From Pelagibius sp. CAU 1746 (GTDB taxonomy: Bacteria > Pseudomonadota > Alphaproteobacteria > Kiloniellales > Kiloniellaceae), in contig NZ_JBDOQT010000001.1 in NCBI RefSeq assembly GCF_039839785.1, forward strand, positions 1,922,001 to 1,986,000: DNA of 64,000 nucleotides, given 5' to 3'. A program made the translations under genes and the position numbers. Each line of letters opens with the position of its first letter. Position 1 is the first letter of the stretch. Under the pieces are notes generated by a model. The model was not told the origin of the DNA and made no database searches. It saw only the letters and a list, made by a program, of their open reading frames with translations. Positions 1 through 11,853 of the stretch are shown piece after piece.

Positions 1-2
1 GC

Positions 3-323
3 TATCCGTCGCGCCACCGTATCGAGCAGATGTTCCGCCGCGCCGGGGTGCCCATGCGCCTGCGCGCCGAGACCAATCTCTCCGGCACCATCTGCGACAT
101 GGTGCGCCTGGGCCAGGGCGTCGCCATATTGAACGCGCTGTCCTGGGGCGGAACCGGCCGCGGCGACCTGGAGGCGCGGCCGCTGACGCCGCGCCTGATC
201 AATCGCTACGGCGTGCTGCATCTCTCCGACCGCGGCTTCTCCGGTCCGGCCCAGCAACTCCTCGCGGCGCTGCGCGCCTATCTGGCCCAGTCCATGGGCA
301 ACGTCTATCTGGGTGAGGGATGA
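3..323 (+). CDS. LysR-family regulator, C-terminal part (truncated by window edge)
   Basis: Only the last 106 residues are present, so the DNA-binding domain lies outside the window. The visible part resembles the C-terminal half of a LysR effector-binding domain: a segment with MVRLGQGVAIL (the usual 'G-x-G-I/V-A-x-L' stretch), then a region ending in the helix that closes lobe I (QQLLAALRAYLAQ). Its TGA lies 5 bases before the ATG of the following peptidase gene, so the two are probably co-transcribed and this protein may control the M81/M14-like pair. Family assignment is moderate because the winged helix cannot be seen. Confidence 0.6.
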   Translation, partial: YPSRHRIEQMFRRAGVPMRLRAETNLSGTICDMVRLGQGVAILNALSWGGTGRGDLEARPLTPRLINRYGVLHLSDRGFSGPAQQLLAALRAYLAQSMGNVYLGEG

Positions 324-327
324 CATC

Positions 328-1902
328 ATGACAACGGGGCGTGCCCGGGGCTTGCGCATCGCTGTGGGCGGCTTCGCCCTGGAATCGGTTTCCTTCCTGC
401 CGCTGGAAACCGGACTTGCCGATTTCGAACGCGAGGCGCGGCGCGGCGGCGACCTGGCCGAAAGCCTGGCCGGCACCGCGACGGTGGCCGGCGGTTTTCT
501 GGAGGTGCTGGCGGCGGCCGGAGCCGAAGCGGTGCCGCTGGTCTATACCGATTGCTCGGCGGCGGGGCACGCCAGCGACGCGGCCTTCGATCACTTCCGC
601 GACGAACTGATCGGGCGCCTGCGCGACGCGGGGCCGCTGGACGGCGTGCTGCTGTTCCTGCACGGCGCCATGACCACGCCCCGGCACCCCGATCCGGAAG
701 GCGACCTGCTGCAGGCGCTGCGCGATGCGCTCGGGTCCGATCTGCCGGTCATGGTGGCCTTCGATCTGCACGCCAATCTCTCGCCGCGCACGGCCCGGCT
801 TTGCGACGCGCTCTTCGGCTTTCACTTTTCCCCCCACGTCGACATGGCGGAAACCGGTGCCCGCGCCGCGCGCTGCCTGCTGGCCAGGCTGAACGGGGCG
901 GCCGATCCGCAGCTCGCCCTGGTGAAGCCGCCGGTGGTGCTGCCGTCCATCTTCACCGCCACCGCGCTGGCGCCGCTGCGGGACATCGTCGCCGACTCCC
1001 TGACGTTGCCGGAGAGGGTGCCTGGGATCATCGATGCCTCGGTATTCTGCGGCTTCGCCTACGCCGACACGCCGGACCTGGGCTTTTCCGTCGCCGTGGT
1101 GGCCGACGGCGACCGCGCTCTGGCGCAGCGCGAGGCCGAACGCCTGGCGGGGCGCGTCTGGGACGCGCGCGAGGCGCTGCTGCACGAGGAACTGGTCGAC
1201 GATCTCGACGGCGGCCTCGCCAAAGCCAGGCGGATCGCGCAAGGCGAGTCGCGGCCCGTGGTGCTGTTGGAACACGCCGACCGCATGAACGATTCCACCT
1301 GGGCGCTGCGCCGCCTGATCGCCGCAGCGGCCGATCCGGATGGCGGGGGCCTGGCGGTGCACTGTCCCTACCTCTGGGACCCGGAAACCGCCGAGGCCGC
1401 GGTGGCGGCGGGGCGGGGCGCGCGGCTTGCGGTGGCGCTGGGCGGCAAGTCCTCCGAGCGCGCCGGCGGGCCGATCCAGGCCGAGGCGGAGGTGATCTGG
1501 GCCGGCCGCAAGGTCTTCACCGGAACCGGCCCCATGCGCAAGGGGCGGCGCATCGACCTCGGCCCCTCGGCGTTGCTGCGCTTCGGCGGGGTCACGGTCA
1601 GCGTGATCTCCGTGTGCACTTCGGCCATCGACCTGGACGCGCTGGAACAGTTCGGCGTCGACTTCGGCGGTCAGGACATCGTGCTGCTGCGCTCCAAGAC
1701 ACATTTCCGTGCTGTCTACGAACCCTTGGCCGCGGCCATCGTGATCGTCGACACGCCGGACTGGGGCACCGCCGATCTCGGGCGGTTGCCCTATCGCCAT
1801 GCACCCGCCGGGCTCTTTCCCCTGGCGCGGGATGCGGACTGGCCGGTTGTGGCCGAAAGGAACGACTATATGGACAAAAAAGTTGGGCAGGGAGACGACT
1901 GA
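328..1902 (+). CDS. M81 family metallopeptidase (MlrC-like)
   Basis: About 524 residues, the usual size for MlrC-like proteins. The N-terminal M81 domain carries the family signature blocks: FLHGAM (about residue 113), FDLHANLSPR (about 147) with the Asp and His expected to bind zinc, and SPHVDMAETG (about 170) with a further His. The C-terminal MlrC domain follows. The family includes the enzyme that finishes breakdown of microcystin peptides, but most members have unknown substrates, so microcystin should not be assumed. ATG 328 is chosen because a GTGAGGG stretch sits just upstream; an in-frame GTG at 313 is the alternative. The stop overlaps the next start by one base, showing translational coupling with the AstE-like gene. 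Confidence 0.82.
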   Translation: MTTGRARGLRIAVGGFALESVSFLPLETGLADFEREARRGGDLAESLAGTATVAGGFLEVLAAAGAEAVPLVYTDCSAAGHASDAAFDHFRDELIGRLRDAGPLDGVLLFLHGAMTTPRHPDPEGDLLQALRDALGSDLPVMVAFDLHANLSPRTARLCDALFGFHFSPHVDMAETGARAARCLLARLNGAADPQLALVKPPVVLPSIFTATALAPLRDIVADSLTLPERVPGIIDASVFCGFAYADTPDLGFSVAVVADGDRALAQREAERLAGRVWDAREALLHEELVDDLDGGLAKARRIAQGESRPVVLLEHADRMNDSTWALRRLIAAAADPDGGGLAVHCPYLWDPETAEAAVAAGRGARLAVALGGKSSERAGGPIQAEAEVIWAGRKVFTGTGPMRKGRRIDLGPSALLRFGGVTVSVISVCTSAIDLDALEQFGVDFGGQDIVLLRSKTHFRAVYEPLAAAIVIVDTPDWGTADLGRLPYRHAPAGLFPLARDADWPVVAERNDYMDKKVGQGDD

Positions 1903-2873
1903 TGCCATCGCCGATCGTAGAGAATGAGTATCCCATTGAATTGACGGCGCCGGACATTGCGCCCTACAAGGCCGGGAACACCGGCATCGACTACATCACT
2001 TGTTTCGACAGCGGCCGGCCGGGCCCGCACGTGATGGTCACCGCCGTGGTGCACGGCAACGAGCTCTGCGGCGCCATTGCTTTGGACTGGCTGTTCAAGC
2101 ACGACGTCAAGCCGCTCCACGGGAAGCTCTCCCTCGGCTTCATGAACGTCGATGCTTATTTCAGCTTTGATCCTGCCACACCGACGACATCGCGCTATGT
2201 CGACGAGGACTTCAACCGGCTGTGGACCGCCGAAGTTCTGGACGGGCCGCGCCAATCCGTGGAGCTGACCCGGGCCCGGACCGTACGGCCCTTCATCGAC
2301 ACCGTCGACATGCTGCTGGACATCCACTCCATGCAGCGCAAGCAGCCGGCGATGATGATGGCGGGTCCTCTGGCCAAGGGGCGCGAACTGGCCAAGGCCG
2401 TCGGCCTGCCGGAGATCGTGGTGACCGACGCCGGGCACGCTGCCGGCAAGCGGATGCGCGACTACGAAGGCTTTGCCGATCCTGCCGGCCCCAAGAACGC
2501 GCTGCTGATGGAATGCGGCCAGCATTGGGAAGCGGAGGCCGGGCCGCTGGCGATCCACACCGCCCTGCGCTTCCTGCTGGTCAACGAGATGGTCGATGCC
2601 GACTGGGCCGCCGAAGGGCTGGCCGGTGTCGAACTGCCGCCGCAGCGCTTCATCGAGGTGACGGGGCCGGTGACCATCGAGACCGAGAACTTCCGCTTCG
2701 TCGAGAGGTACAGCGGCCTTGAAGTGATCCCCAAGGCCGGCAGCGTTATCGGCTACGACGGCGACAAGCCCGTTACCACCCCCTACGACGATTGCGTGCT
2801 GATCATGCCCTCGCGGCGCCTCGATCCCGGTGCCTCGGCGGTCCGTCTCGGGCGCTATGTGGATATGAGTTGA
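1902..2873 (+). CDS. Succinylglutamate desuccinylase / aspartoacylase-like zinc hydrolase
   Basis: A 323-residue M14-like (AstE/ASPA) protein. The HGNE motif at about residue 50 provides zinc-binding His and Glu, DIHSM at about 136 provides the third ligand, and LMECGQHW at about 203 carries the likely catalytic Glu. The C-terminal 100 residues form the beta-rich AstE tail. Members remove acyl groups from amino acids such as N-acetyl-aspartate or succinylglutamate, or act as small-substrate carboxypeptidases. Coupling to the MlrC-like gene suggests two steps of one pathway for a peptide or acylated amino acid; the substrate cannot be read from sequence. Confidence 0.8.
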   Translation: MPSPIVENEYPIELTAPDIAPYKAGNTGIDYITCFDSGRPGPHVMVTAVVHGNELCGAIALDWLFKHDVKPLHGKLSLGFMNVDAYFSFDPATPTTSRYVDEDFNRLWTAEVLDGPRQSVELTRARTVRPFIDTVDMLLDIHSMQRKQPAMMMAGPLAKGRELAKAVGLPEIVVTDAGHAAGKRMRDYEGFADPAGPKNALLMECGQHWEAEAGPLAIHTALRFLLVNEMVDADWAAEGLAGVELPPQRFIEVTGPVTIETENFRFVERYSGLEVIPKAGSVIGYDGDKPVTTPYDDCVLIMPSRRLDPGASAVRLGRYVDMS

Positions 2874-2930
2874 CGTAAGCGTGACCCTCTGCCCGCTGGT
2901 GTCCGCGGGGCGGGCAGGGTAAGGAATGAC

Positions 2931-3536
2931 ATGCTGGACGCCCACCTGCGCAAGATCATCGATCCGCCGCTCGACCGCTTCGGGCGGCGCCTTGCGCAGC
3001 TGGGCGTCACCGCCAACGGCGTCACCTGGACCGGCTTCTTCGTCGGCACGGGAGGCTGGGCGCTGCTGGCGCTGCAAAGCTATCACTTGGCGCTTTTCTG
3101 CATCCTGCTGAACCGCCTTGCCGACGGACTGGACGGCGCGGTGGCGCGTCATGCCCGCATCAGTGACCTGGGCGGCTATCTCGACATCGTCCTCGACTTC
3201 CTCTTCTATTCCGGTGTGGTCTTCTTCTTCGCCGTGGGGCGGCCCGGTGAGGCGCTGCCGGCGGCCTTCCTGATCTTCAGCTTCGTCGGCACCGGCGCCT
3301 CCTTCCTCGCTTTCGCGGCCTTGGCCGCCAAGCGCGGCATCACCACGGCGGCGCGCGGCACCAAGTCCATCTACTACCTGGGCGGCCTGACGGAAGGGAC
3401 GGAGACCATCGCCCTCTTCGTCGCCATCTGCCTCTTTCCCGATCTCTTCTCCTGGTTCGCCTGGGTCTTCGGCGGCCTCTGTTGGCTGACCACCGCCGTG
3501 CGCATCTTCATGGCGACGGAAACCTTCCGCCGCTAG
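2931..3536 (+). CDS. CDP-alcohol phosphatidyltransferase family protein
   Basis: A 201-residue integral membrane protein with the complete CDP-alcohol phosphotransferase signature near residue 65: DGLDGAVAR, seven residues, then G-x3-D-x3-D. These Asp residues bind the metals that activate the CDP-alcohol for transfer in phospholipid synthesis. Several hydrophobic segments follow (around residues 85-105, 110-130 and 160-190). It is short compared with Pss/Pgs enzymes and has no neighbours from lipid synthesis, so the acceptor alcohol is unknown. It follows the AstE-like gene by 57 bases with an apparent AAGGA site. Confidence 0.82.
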   Translation: MLDAHLRKIIDPPLDRFGRRLAQLGVTANGVTWTGFFVGTGGWALLALQSYHLALFCILLNRLADGLDGAVARHARISDLGGYLDIVLDFLFYSGVVFFFAVGRPGEALPAAFLIFSFVGTGASFLAFAALAAKRGITTAARGTKSIYYLGGLTEGTETIALFVAICLFPDLFSWFAWVFGGLCWLTTAVRIFMATETFRR

Positions 3537-3734
3537 CGCCGGCAAGACCGTCACCGAAACAGCGGCATTTCGCGAACCCGCACTTGATCTTCCTCATGAG
3601 CATGATCTCTCCGCACCGTCGCTTGGAGCCGCGGGGTCGGAGGCGGGCTTCAGGCCGGGCGGCCGACGATCAGCGGCTGCATCGGCGCGCCACGATTGTC
3701 GGGCGCCCGGTGCCGCGTTAGGCTGGCAGGCAGG

Positions 3735-5099
3735 ATGGACAGCACCTCCTTGCAAGAGCTTCTCAGTGATGCGGCCTCGCGGGCGGCGGACTATCTCGAC
3801 GGTCTGCCCGCGCGGAAGGTTGGGCCTCTGCCGGGTTCGGTAGACCGCTTGATGCGGGCGCTCGACGGCCCGCTGCCGGGCGGCCCGAGCGAGGCGGGCG
3901 ACGTTCTTGCCTTTCTCGACGGCTACGGATCGCCCGCCACCGTCGCCAGCGCCGGCGGCAGGTACTTCGGTTTCGTGACCGGCGGCGCGCTGCCGGCGAC
4001 GCTGGCTGCCCAGTATCTCGCCGCGGCCTGGGACCAGAACAGCTTCAGCTTCGTCAGCTCTCCGGCGGTTGCCTGCTTCGAGGCCACGGCCCTGCGCTGG
4101 GTGAAGGAGGCATTAGGCCTACCCGCGGCGGCCGAGGGCGCCCTGGTGACCGGCGCGACCATGGCGAATTTCACCTGCCTGGCGGCGGCGCGGAACCATC
4201 TGCTTGTGCGCGCGGGATGGGACGTCGACCGCCAGGGGCTTTTTGGGGCGCCGGACCTGCCCGTCGTCGTCGGCGGCGAAGCGCATGCCTCTCTTTTCAA
4301 GACGCTCTCGCTGTTGGGATTGGGGCGGGAGCGGGTGCTGCGCGCTGAGGCCGATGATCAGGGTCGCCTGCGCGCCGACAGGCTGCCGCGGATCGACGGC
4401 CCCGCCATCGTCTGCATTCAGGCGGGCAACGTGAACTCCGGCGCCTTCGACCCGGCCGAAGAGGTCGTCGCCTGGGCGCGTCAGCGCGAGACCTGGGTCC
4501 ATGTGGACGGCGCCTTCGGCCTCTGGGCGCTGGCCTCGGACGAACTCGCGCCCCTTGCCAGAGGCTTCAGCGGCGCCGATTCCTGGGCGACCGATGCGCA
4601 CAAGTGGCTGAACGTGCCCTACGACTCAGGCATTGCCCTAGTCCGCGATCCCGAAGCACTGGCCCGGGCCATGTCGATCAGCGGGTCCTATCTTCTGGCC
4701 AGCGAGCACCGCGACGCCATGAACGTGACGCCCGACAGCTCGCGCCGCGCCCGCGCCCTAGAGGTCTGGGCGGCACTGAAAGCGCTGGGGCGGTCCGGCC
4801 TGACCGAGATGGTGGAACGCAGTTGCCGCCAGGCGCGCCGCATTGCCGAGGGCCTGCAGGCCGGCGGCGCCGAGATCCTGAACGAGGTGGTGCTGAACCA
4901 AGTCGTCGCCTGCTTCGGAGATGATTCCCGCACGCAACTCGTTATCGCAGCAGTTCAGAACGACGGTACCTGCTGGTGCGGCGGAACCGTCTGGAAGGGG
5001 CGTGCCGCCATGCGGATCAGCGTTTCTTCCTGGGCGACAAGCGACGACGACATCGCGCGCTCCATAGCGGCGATCCTCAGGGCCCGGGAGTCAATTTGA
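3735..5099 (+). CDS. PLP-dependent decarboxylase / aminotransferase (group II decarboxylase family)
   Basis: A 454-residue fold-type I PLP enzyme. The pyridoxal-binding Lys is in TDAHKWLN (about residue 292), the motif of glutamate/aromatic amino acid decarboxylases. VHVDGAFG about 45 residues earlier holds the Asp that contacts the pyridine nitrogen. GATMANFTCLAAAR lies in the cofactor phosphate region. The C-terminal domain has the usual decarboxylase end, WCGGTVWKGRAAMRISVSSW. ATG 3735 is preceded by a GGCAGGCAGG stretch; a TTG at 3696 is possible but less likely. Substrate is unknown. The stop directly abuts the stop of the opposing ATPase gene. Confidence 0.85.
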   Translation: MDSTSLQELLSDAASRAADYLDGLPARKVGPLPGSVDRLMRALDGPLPGGPSEAGDVLAFLDGYGSPATVASAGGRYFGFVTGGALPATLAAQYLAAAWDQNSFSFVSSPAVACFEATALRWVKEALGLPAAAEGALVTGATMANFTCLAAARNHLLVRAGWDVDRQGLFGAPDLPVVVGGEAHASLFKTLSLLGLGRERVLRAEADDQGRLRADRLPRIDGPAIVCIQAGNVNSGAFDPAEEVVAWARQRETWVHVDGAFGLWALASDELAPLARGFSGADSWATDAHKWLNVPYDSGIALVRDPEALARAMSISGSYLLASEHRDAMNVTPDSSRRARALEVWAALKALGRSGLTEMVERSCRQARRIAEGLQAGGAEILNEVVLNQVVACFGDDSRTQLVIAAVQNDGTCWCGGTVWKGRAAMRISVSSWATSDDDIARSIAAILRARESI

Positions 5100-6254
<1,155 letters not shown>

Positions 6255-6293
6255 CCGGCGGGCTTCAGGTTGGGATAGGTCATCCCCTTCTGA

Positions 6294-7619
6294 TTAGTCG
6301 CCCGGGCGCTCCTTGCCAACCGTTGTCGTCTCGATGCCGCGCTGGCCTTCGGCGAACTGCACCTCGAATTCCTCCTGAATGCGCCGCAGTTCCTCGATGG
6401 CAGCGCGGATATCCGAGCTGTCGATGACATTGACCTCGACCCGCTCGCCGATGCGCGACAGGCGGCGGCGCAGCTTGCGGTGCTCTTCGGAGAGGAAGTC
6501 GTCGACCTGGTAGACCTGGACGGGGCGGGTGAAGCCCTTGGGCGTGATGCGCTCGACGGCCGTGCAGCGAACGTGGCCGTGGATCAAGCTGTGGGTGGCC
6601 TCGTCCACCAGAATGGCGTCCGGCTTGGCCGCCACTTCCAGGCGCGAGGCCAGGTTCACCGGGCTGCCGAGCACCGTATAGTCGAGGCGCTGCTCGGAGC
6701 CGAAGTTGCCCACCGTGCAAAAGCCCGTGGCAATCCCCATGCGCAGATGCAGACCTTGGGTCACGCCGAGCTTGCGCCAGTATTTCTGCAGCTCGGCTGC
6801 CCGCGCGCGCATGCGCAGCGCCATCTCCACACAGCGCAGCGCGTCTTCGGCCTCTCCCTCGCTTTCCGGGTCGCCGAAGAAGACGAGGATGGCATCGCCG
6901 ATGAACTTGTCGATGGTGCCGCCGCAATCGAGCGCGATGGAGGCCATCTCCGAAAGGTAGGAGTTCACGACCTTGGCCAGGCGTTCGGGCTCAAGGGTAT
7001 CGCTCAGGTCGGTGAACTGGACGATGTCGGAGAGGAAGATCGTCAGGTTCTTGCGGGTATAGGCGCTGGACTGCTCGTCGGTTTGCGAGAAGATATTCTG
7101 GTAGATCTGCGGCGAGAGATACTTGGCCAGCCGGGTGGCGAGGTTTTCGAGCTGTCGGCTCTTCTCTTCGATGATTTCGCGGTCGCGGATCTTCTGTTCC
7201 AGCAGGTCCTCCCGTTCCCGCTTCAACTGCCACTCGGCGGTGCGGTCGACGAACTGGCCCTGGACGCCGTTGAGATAGGAGAAGACATCGTCCGTGGTGC
7301 GTGTGGACAGCAGGGAAAATACCCGGTCCTCCCCGTCCAATCGGATGTGAATTTCGGGAATGAGGATTGAGCCTTCGCCGTTCAGGTTGGTGACGAAGTT
7401 TTCGATCTGGGCGCCGGGGACGCCCAGTTGCTCCAGCACGTCGGGGAAGTAGGCGTTGGTGACGTTGCCGAGGATGGGAAAGAAGCTCTTGAAGTTTTCG
7501 TTCACCTTCAAGACTTGCAGATCCTCGTTGGCGAAGTAGCAGGCCGTAATCGCGTTGCGGAAATTGAAGAAGCTCAGGTCGATGATGTTGTGCTGATTGA
7601 AGAAGTCCTCCAGTTTCAT
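6294..7619 (-). CDS. Class III adenylate/guanylate cyclase with N-terminal PAS-like sensor
   Basis: A 441-residue cytosolic cyclase. Residues about 10-140 look like a PAS fold (AITACYFANEDLQVLKVNEN), then a coiled coil of Glu/Lys/Arg residues (about 140-185), then the catalytic domain. FLSDIVQFTDLSD and FIGDAILVFFGDPE carry the two metal-binding Asp residues, and GSPVNLASRLE carries the transition-state Asn and Arg. It should therefore be active, making cAMP or cGMP in response to whatever the PAS domain senses. The start ATG at 7617-7619 has AGGAGGG just upstream; the frame runs open further upstream without a matching site. Confidence 0.88.
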   Translation of the reverse strand: MKLEDFFNQHNIIDLSFFNFRNAITACYFANEDLQVLKVNENFKSFFPILGNVTNAYFPDVLEQLGVPGAQIENFVTNLNGEGSILIPEIHIRLDGEDRVFSLLSTRTTDDVFSYLNGVQGQFVDRTAEWQLKREREDLLEQKIRDREIIEEKSRQLENLATRLAKYLSPQIYQNIFSQTDEQSSAYTRKNLTIFLSDIVQFTDLSDTLEPERLAKVVNSYLSEMASIALDCGGTIDKFIGDAILVFFGDPESEGEAEDALRCVEMALRMRARAAELQKYWRKLGVTQGLHLRMGIATGFCTVGNFGSEQRLDYTVLGSPVNLASRLEVAAKPDAILVDEATHSLIHGHVRCTAVERITPKGFTRPVQVYQVDDFLSEEHRKLRRRLSRIGERVEVNVIDSSDIRAAIEELRRIQEEFEVQFAEGQRGIETTTVGKERPGD

Positions 7620-7821
7620 CGCATTGGCCCTCCTTGCATCGCTATGAGAACCCTGGATCGCCGCGCCATTGCCTGGCGTCACCCGAAGCTGTCCACGAAG
7701 CGAGGAGGAGGCCCGGTTTCTCCTTCCGCGCGCGCGTTTGCATCTGCGGTTTTCTTCTGGCTGCAAGCTTGACGTTTTGCTCCTTCCGCGGCAAGGCGCT
7801 TCGTGGGATCGGGCGCCAAAG

Positions 7822-7853
7822 AAAAAAGCCCGCCGGTGGGCGCCGGCGGGCTT
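7822..7853 (-). terminator. Rho-independent terminator of the gcl-hyi-glxR operon
   Basis: AAGCCCGCCGG at 7826-7836 pairs perfectly with CCGGCGGGCTT at 7843-7853 around a 6-base loop. Read on the minus strand the hairpin is followed by six or more T residues. It lies 43 bases past the glxR stop and separates that operon from the cyclase gene. Confidence 0.85.
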
Positions 7854-7896
7854 CAGTCGAAGGCACAGGGAAGGACTACTTGGAGAAGTCCCCCTA

Positions 7897-8811
7897 CTAT
7901 TCCGCCGCAGCAGAGGCGGCGGAATCTTTTGCGACCGGGTGAGCGGCCATGAGTTCGAGCGCCTTGACCATGGCGGAGTGGTCCCAGGCGGAACCGCCGT
8001 TGGCGGCACAGGCGTTGAACAGCTCCTGCGCGGTCGCCGTGTTGGGCAGGCTGACGCCCAGCGCCTTGGCGCCCTGCAGGGCGAGGTTGAGGTCCTTCTG
8101 GTGCAGCTCGATGCGGAAGCCCGGATCGAAGGTGCGCTTGATCATGCGCTCGCCGTGGATCTCCAGGATGCGCGAGGTGGCGAGCCCGCCCATCAGCGCC
8201 TGGCGCACCTTGGCCGGGTCGGCGCCGGCCTTGGAGGCGAAGACCAGGGCCTCGCCCACCGCCTCGATGGTCAGGGCGACGACGATCTGGTTGGCGACCT
8301 TGGTGGTCTGACCGACGCCGTTGGGGCCGACCAAGGTGATGTTCTTGCCCATCAGTTCGAAGATCGGCTTGGCCTTCTCGAAGGCCGCCTCCGTGCCGCC
8401 GACCATGATGGTCAGGGAAGCCGACTTGGCGCCGACCTCGCCGCCGGAGACCGGCGCGTCCAGGTAGTCGCAGCCCGCCTCGTTGATCTTCTGGGCGAAG
8501 ACCTTGGTCTCGATGGGCGAGATCGAGCTCATGTCGATCACCAGCTTGCCCTTGGAGAGGCCCTCGGCGACGCCGTTCTCGCCGAACAGCACGGCCTCGA
8601 CCTGCGGGGTGTCGGGCACCATGGTGATGATGATGTCGCTCGCCTCGGCCACCGCCTTGGCGCTGTCGACCAGCTTCAGGCCCTTGCCGGTCAGCTCGTC
8701 CGGCGCCGGGGTGCGGTGCACGGTGCTGGTGACCTCATGCCCGCCGTCCAGCAGGTGGCCGACCATGGGCGCGCCCATGATGCCGAGGCCGATGAATCCG
8801 ATCTTTGCCAT
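7897..8811 (-). CDS. glxR: 2-hydroxy-3-oxopropionate (tartronate semialdehyde) reductase
   Basis: A 304-residue beta-hydroxyacid dehydrogenase. The NAD(P)-binding GLGIMGAPM is at residues 8-16, DAPVSGGEVGA (about 118) is the substrate-binding block of the family, and KVANQIVV carries the catalytic Lys (about 171). It reduces tartronate semialdehyde to glycerate, the last step of the glycerate pathway. Its position behind gcl and hyi makes this member of the family the best choice over 3-hydroxyisobutyrate dehydrogenase. The C-terminal end is an Ala-rich tail. Start at 8811 is supported by AAGGAA upstream. Confidence 0.9.
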   Translation of the reverse strand: MAKIGFIGLGIMGAPMVGHLLDGGHEVTSTVHRTPAPDELTGKGLKLVDSAKAVAEASDIIITMVPDTPQVEAVLFGENGVAEGLSKGKLVIDMSSISPIETKVFAQKINEAGCDYLDAPVSGGEVGAKSASLTIMVGGTEAAFEKAKPIFELMGKNITLVGPNGVGQTTKVANQIVVALTIEAVGEALVFASKAGADPAKVRQALMGGLATSRILEIHGERMIKRTFDPGFRIELHQKDLNLALQGAKALGVSLPNTATAQELFNACAANGGSAWDHSAMVKALELMAAHPVAKDSAASAAAE

Positions 8812-8854
8812 GACTTTCCGTTCCTTTCGCTCGAATTTTTTGCAGGCGCGCGGC

Positions 8855-9652
8855 TTATTCCGCCGCGGCGCTGGCGGAGAGATAGGGGCGCAGCCAGCCG
8901 AGGCCTTCCGAGGTGCCGGCCTTGGGCTTGTACTCGCAGCCGATCCAGCCCTTGTAGCCCATCTTGTCGATGGCATCGAAGAGGAAGCCGTAGTTGATCT
9001 CGCCAGTGCCCGGCTCGTGGCGACCCGGATTGTCGGCCAGCTGCATATGGGGGATCTTGGCCAGGTTCTTCTCGATGGTGCGGGTCAGATCGCCTTCCAT
9101 GACCTGCATGTGATAGATGTCGTACTGGAAGTAAAGGTTGTCCGATCCGACGGTGTCGATGACCGAGAGCGCCTGCGCCGAGGTCGAGAGATAGAAGCCG
9201 GGAATGTCGATGGTGTTGATCGCCTCGATCAGCAGCTTGATGCCGGCTTCCTTGGTCTTCTCCGCGGCGAAGCGCAGATTGTCGATGTAGGTGCGGTCGA
9301 TTTCGTCCGGATCGGCGCCTTCGGGGCGCAGGCCGGCCATGGCGTGGAGCTGGGTGCAGCCCAGGGCCTTGGCGTAGTCGATGGCGGTGCCCACGCCGTC
9401 CTGGAATTCCCCGACGCGGTCTGGCAAACAGGCCAGTCCGCGCTCGCCCGCGTCCCAGTCGCCCGCCGGCATGTTGTGCAGCACCTGGGTCAGATTGTTG
9501 GCCTTCAGCGCTTCGGCCAAGGCGTCCTTCCCGAAGGCGTAGGGGAAGAGGTATTCGACGCCCTGGAAGCCGTCTTTCGCGGCCGCGGCGAAGCGGTCGA
9601 GGAAGTCGTGCTCGTTGTAGAGCATCGACAGGTTGGCGGCGAACTTAGGCAT
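8855..9652 (-). CDS. hyi: Hydroxypyruvate isomerase
   Basis: A 265-residue TIM-barrel enzyme of the xylose isomerase-like fold. LIEAINTIDIPGFYL (about residue 142) holds the conserved catalytic Glu of the family, FQYDIYHMQ and HMQLADNPGRHEPGTGEINY hold metal-binding residues, and GCEYKP near the C-terminus the last Glu. It interconverts hydroxypyruvate and tartronate semialdehyde and sits between gcl and glxR, as in known glyoxylate/allantoin degradation operons. Spacing to glxR is 43 bases. Like GlxR, it ends in a short Ala/Glu tail. Confidence 0.9.
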   Translation of the reverse strand: MPKFAANLSMLYNEHDFLDRFAAAAKDGFQGVEYLFPYAFGKDALAEALKANNLTQVLHNMPAGDWDAGERGLACLPDRVGEFQDGVGTAIDYAKALGCTQLHAMAGLRPEGADPDEIDRTYIDNLRFAAEKTKEAGIKLLIEAINTIDIPGFYLSTSAQALSVIDTVGSDNLYFQYDIYHMQVMEGDLTRTIEKNLAKIPHMQLADNPGRHEPGTGEINYGFLFDAIDKMGYKGWIGCEYKPKAGTSEGLGWLRPYLSASAAAE

Positions 9653-9765
9653 TCTTGAACTCCTCCTGAATTTTCGACAGCTTGCCGGTCCCGGGCGGGC
9701 GGAACTTGATGATAGCCAGGTGAATAGCCTTTGTCGCCGGAACGGCAAGCCCTTTTTGCGGCGGG

Positions 9766-11568
<1,803 letters not shown>

Positions 11569-11634
11569 CGTCTCTCCTCCGCCCAAACTTCCTGATCGAA
11601 TGCTGAGTCTCGCTGGAGCCGTGAGGATGTCAGG

Positions 11635-11644
11635 TGGTATACCA
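11635..11644. promoter_or_regulatory. Candidate operator palindrome 1 upstream of gcl
   Basis: TGGTATACCA is a perfect 10-base palindrome in the AT-rich gap between gcl and the IclR gene, 67 bases before the gcl start. The related half-site GATACC recurs downstream in the same gap. Role as an IclR-family site is inference. Confidence 0.45.
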
Positions 11645-11658
11645 TATGTCAATGAAAA

Positions 11659-11673
11659 CGGAATTATATTCCG
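11659..11673. promoter_or_regulatory. Candidate IclR-family operator upstream of gcl
   Basis: CGGAAT and ATTCCG form a perfect inverted repeat with a 3-base spacer. GGAA/TTCC-type palindromes are typical of IclR/AllR operators at gcl promoters. A partial copy (TGGAATAATA) follows a few bases later. Confidence 0.55.
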
Positions 11674-11724
11674 TATCGTGGAATAATAATCGTGACCGCT
11701 GTGAAAATCCTGTATTTCAGTGGT

Positions 11725-11743
11725 ATTTTATGGACTATAAAAT
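11725..11743. promoter_or_regulatory. AT-rich inverted repeat near the IclR promoter side
   Basis: ATTTTAT at 11725-11731 and ATAAAAT at 11737-11743 form a perfect 7-base inverted repeat with a 5-base spacer, about 110 bases before the IclR start. The AT content contrasts sharply with the surrounding genome. It could be a promoter or an autoregulatory site. Confidence 0.4.
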
Positions 11744-11853
11744 GGAATTGGATACCGAAAGATACCTGAGGCGTGGCGGGCGACGTGCCTGCTGACAGCT
11801 TTGGGCTTTGCCCTCTATGCTGCGCCTGCCGAGGGAAGGGAGAATCGCTCATC

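Noticed and set aside
328..1902. Annotation as a microcystin-degrading enzyme.
   Set aside because: MlrA, MlrB and MlrD are absent from the neighbourhood; MlrC-like M81 proteins are widespread with other functions.
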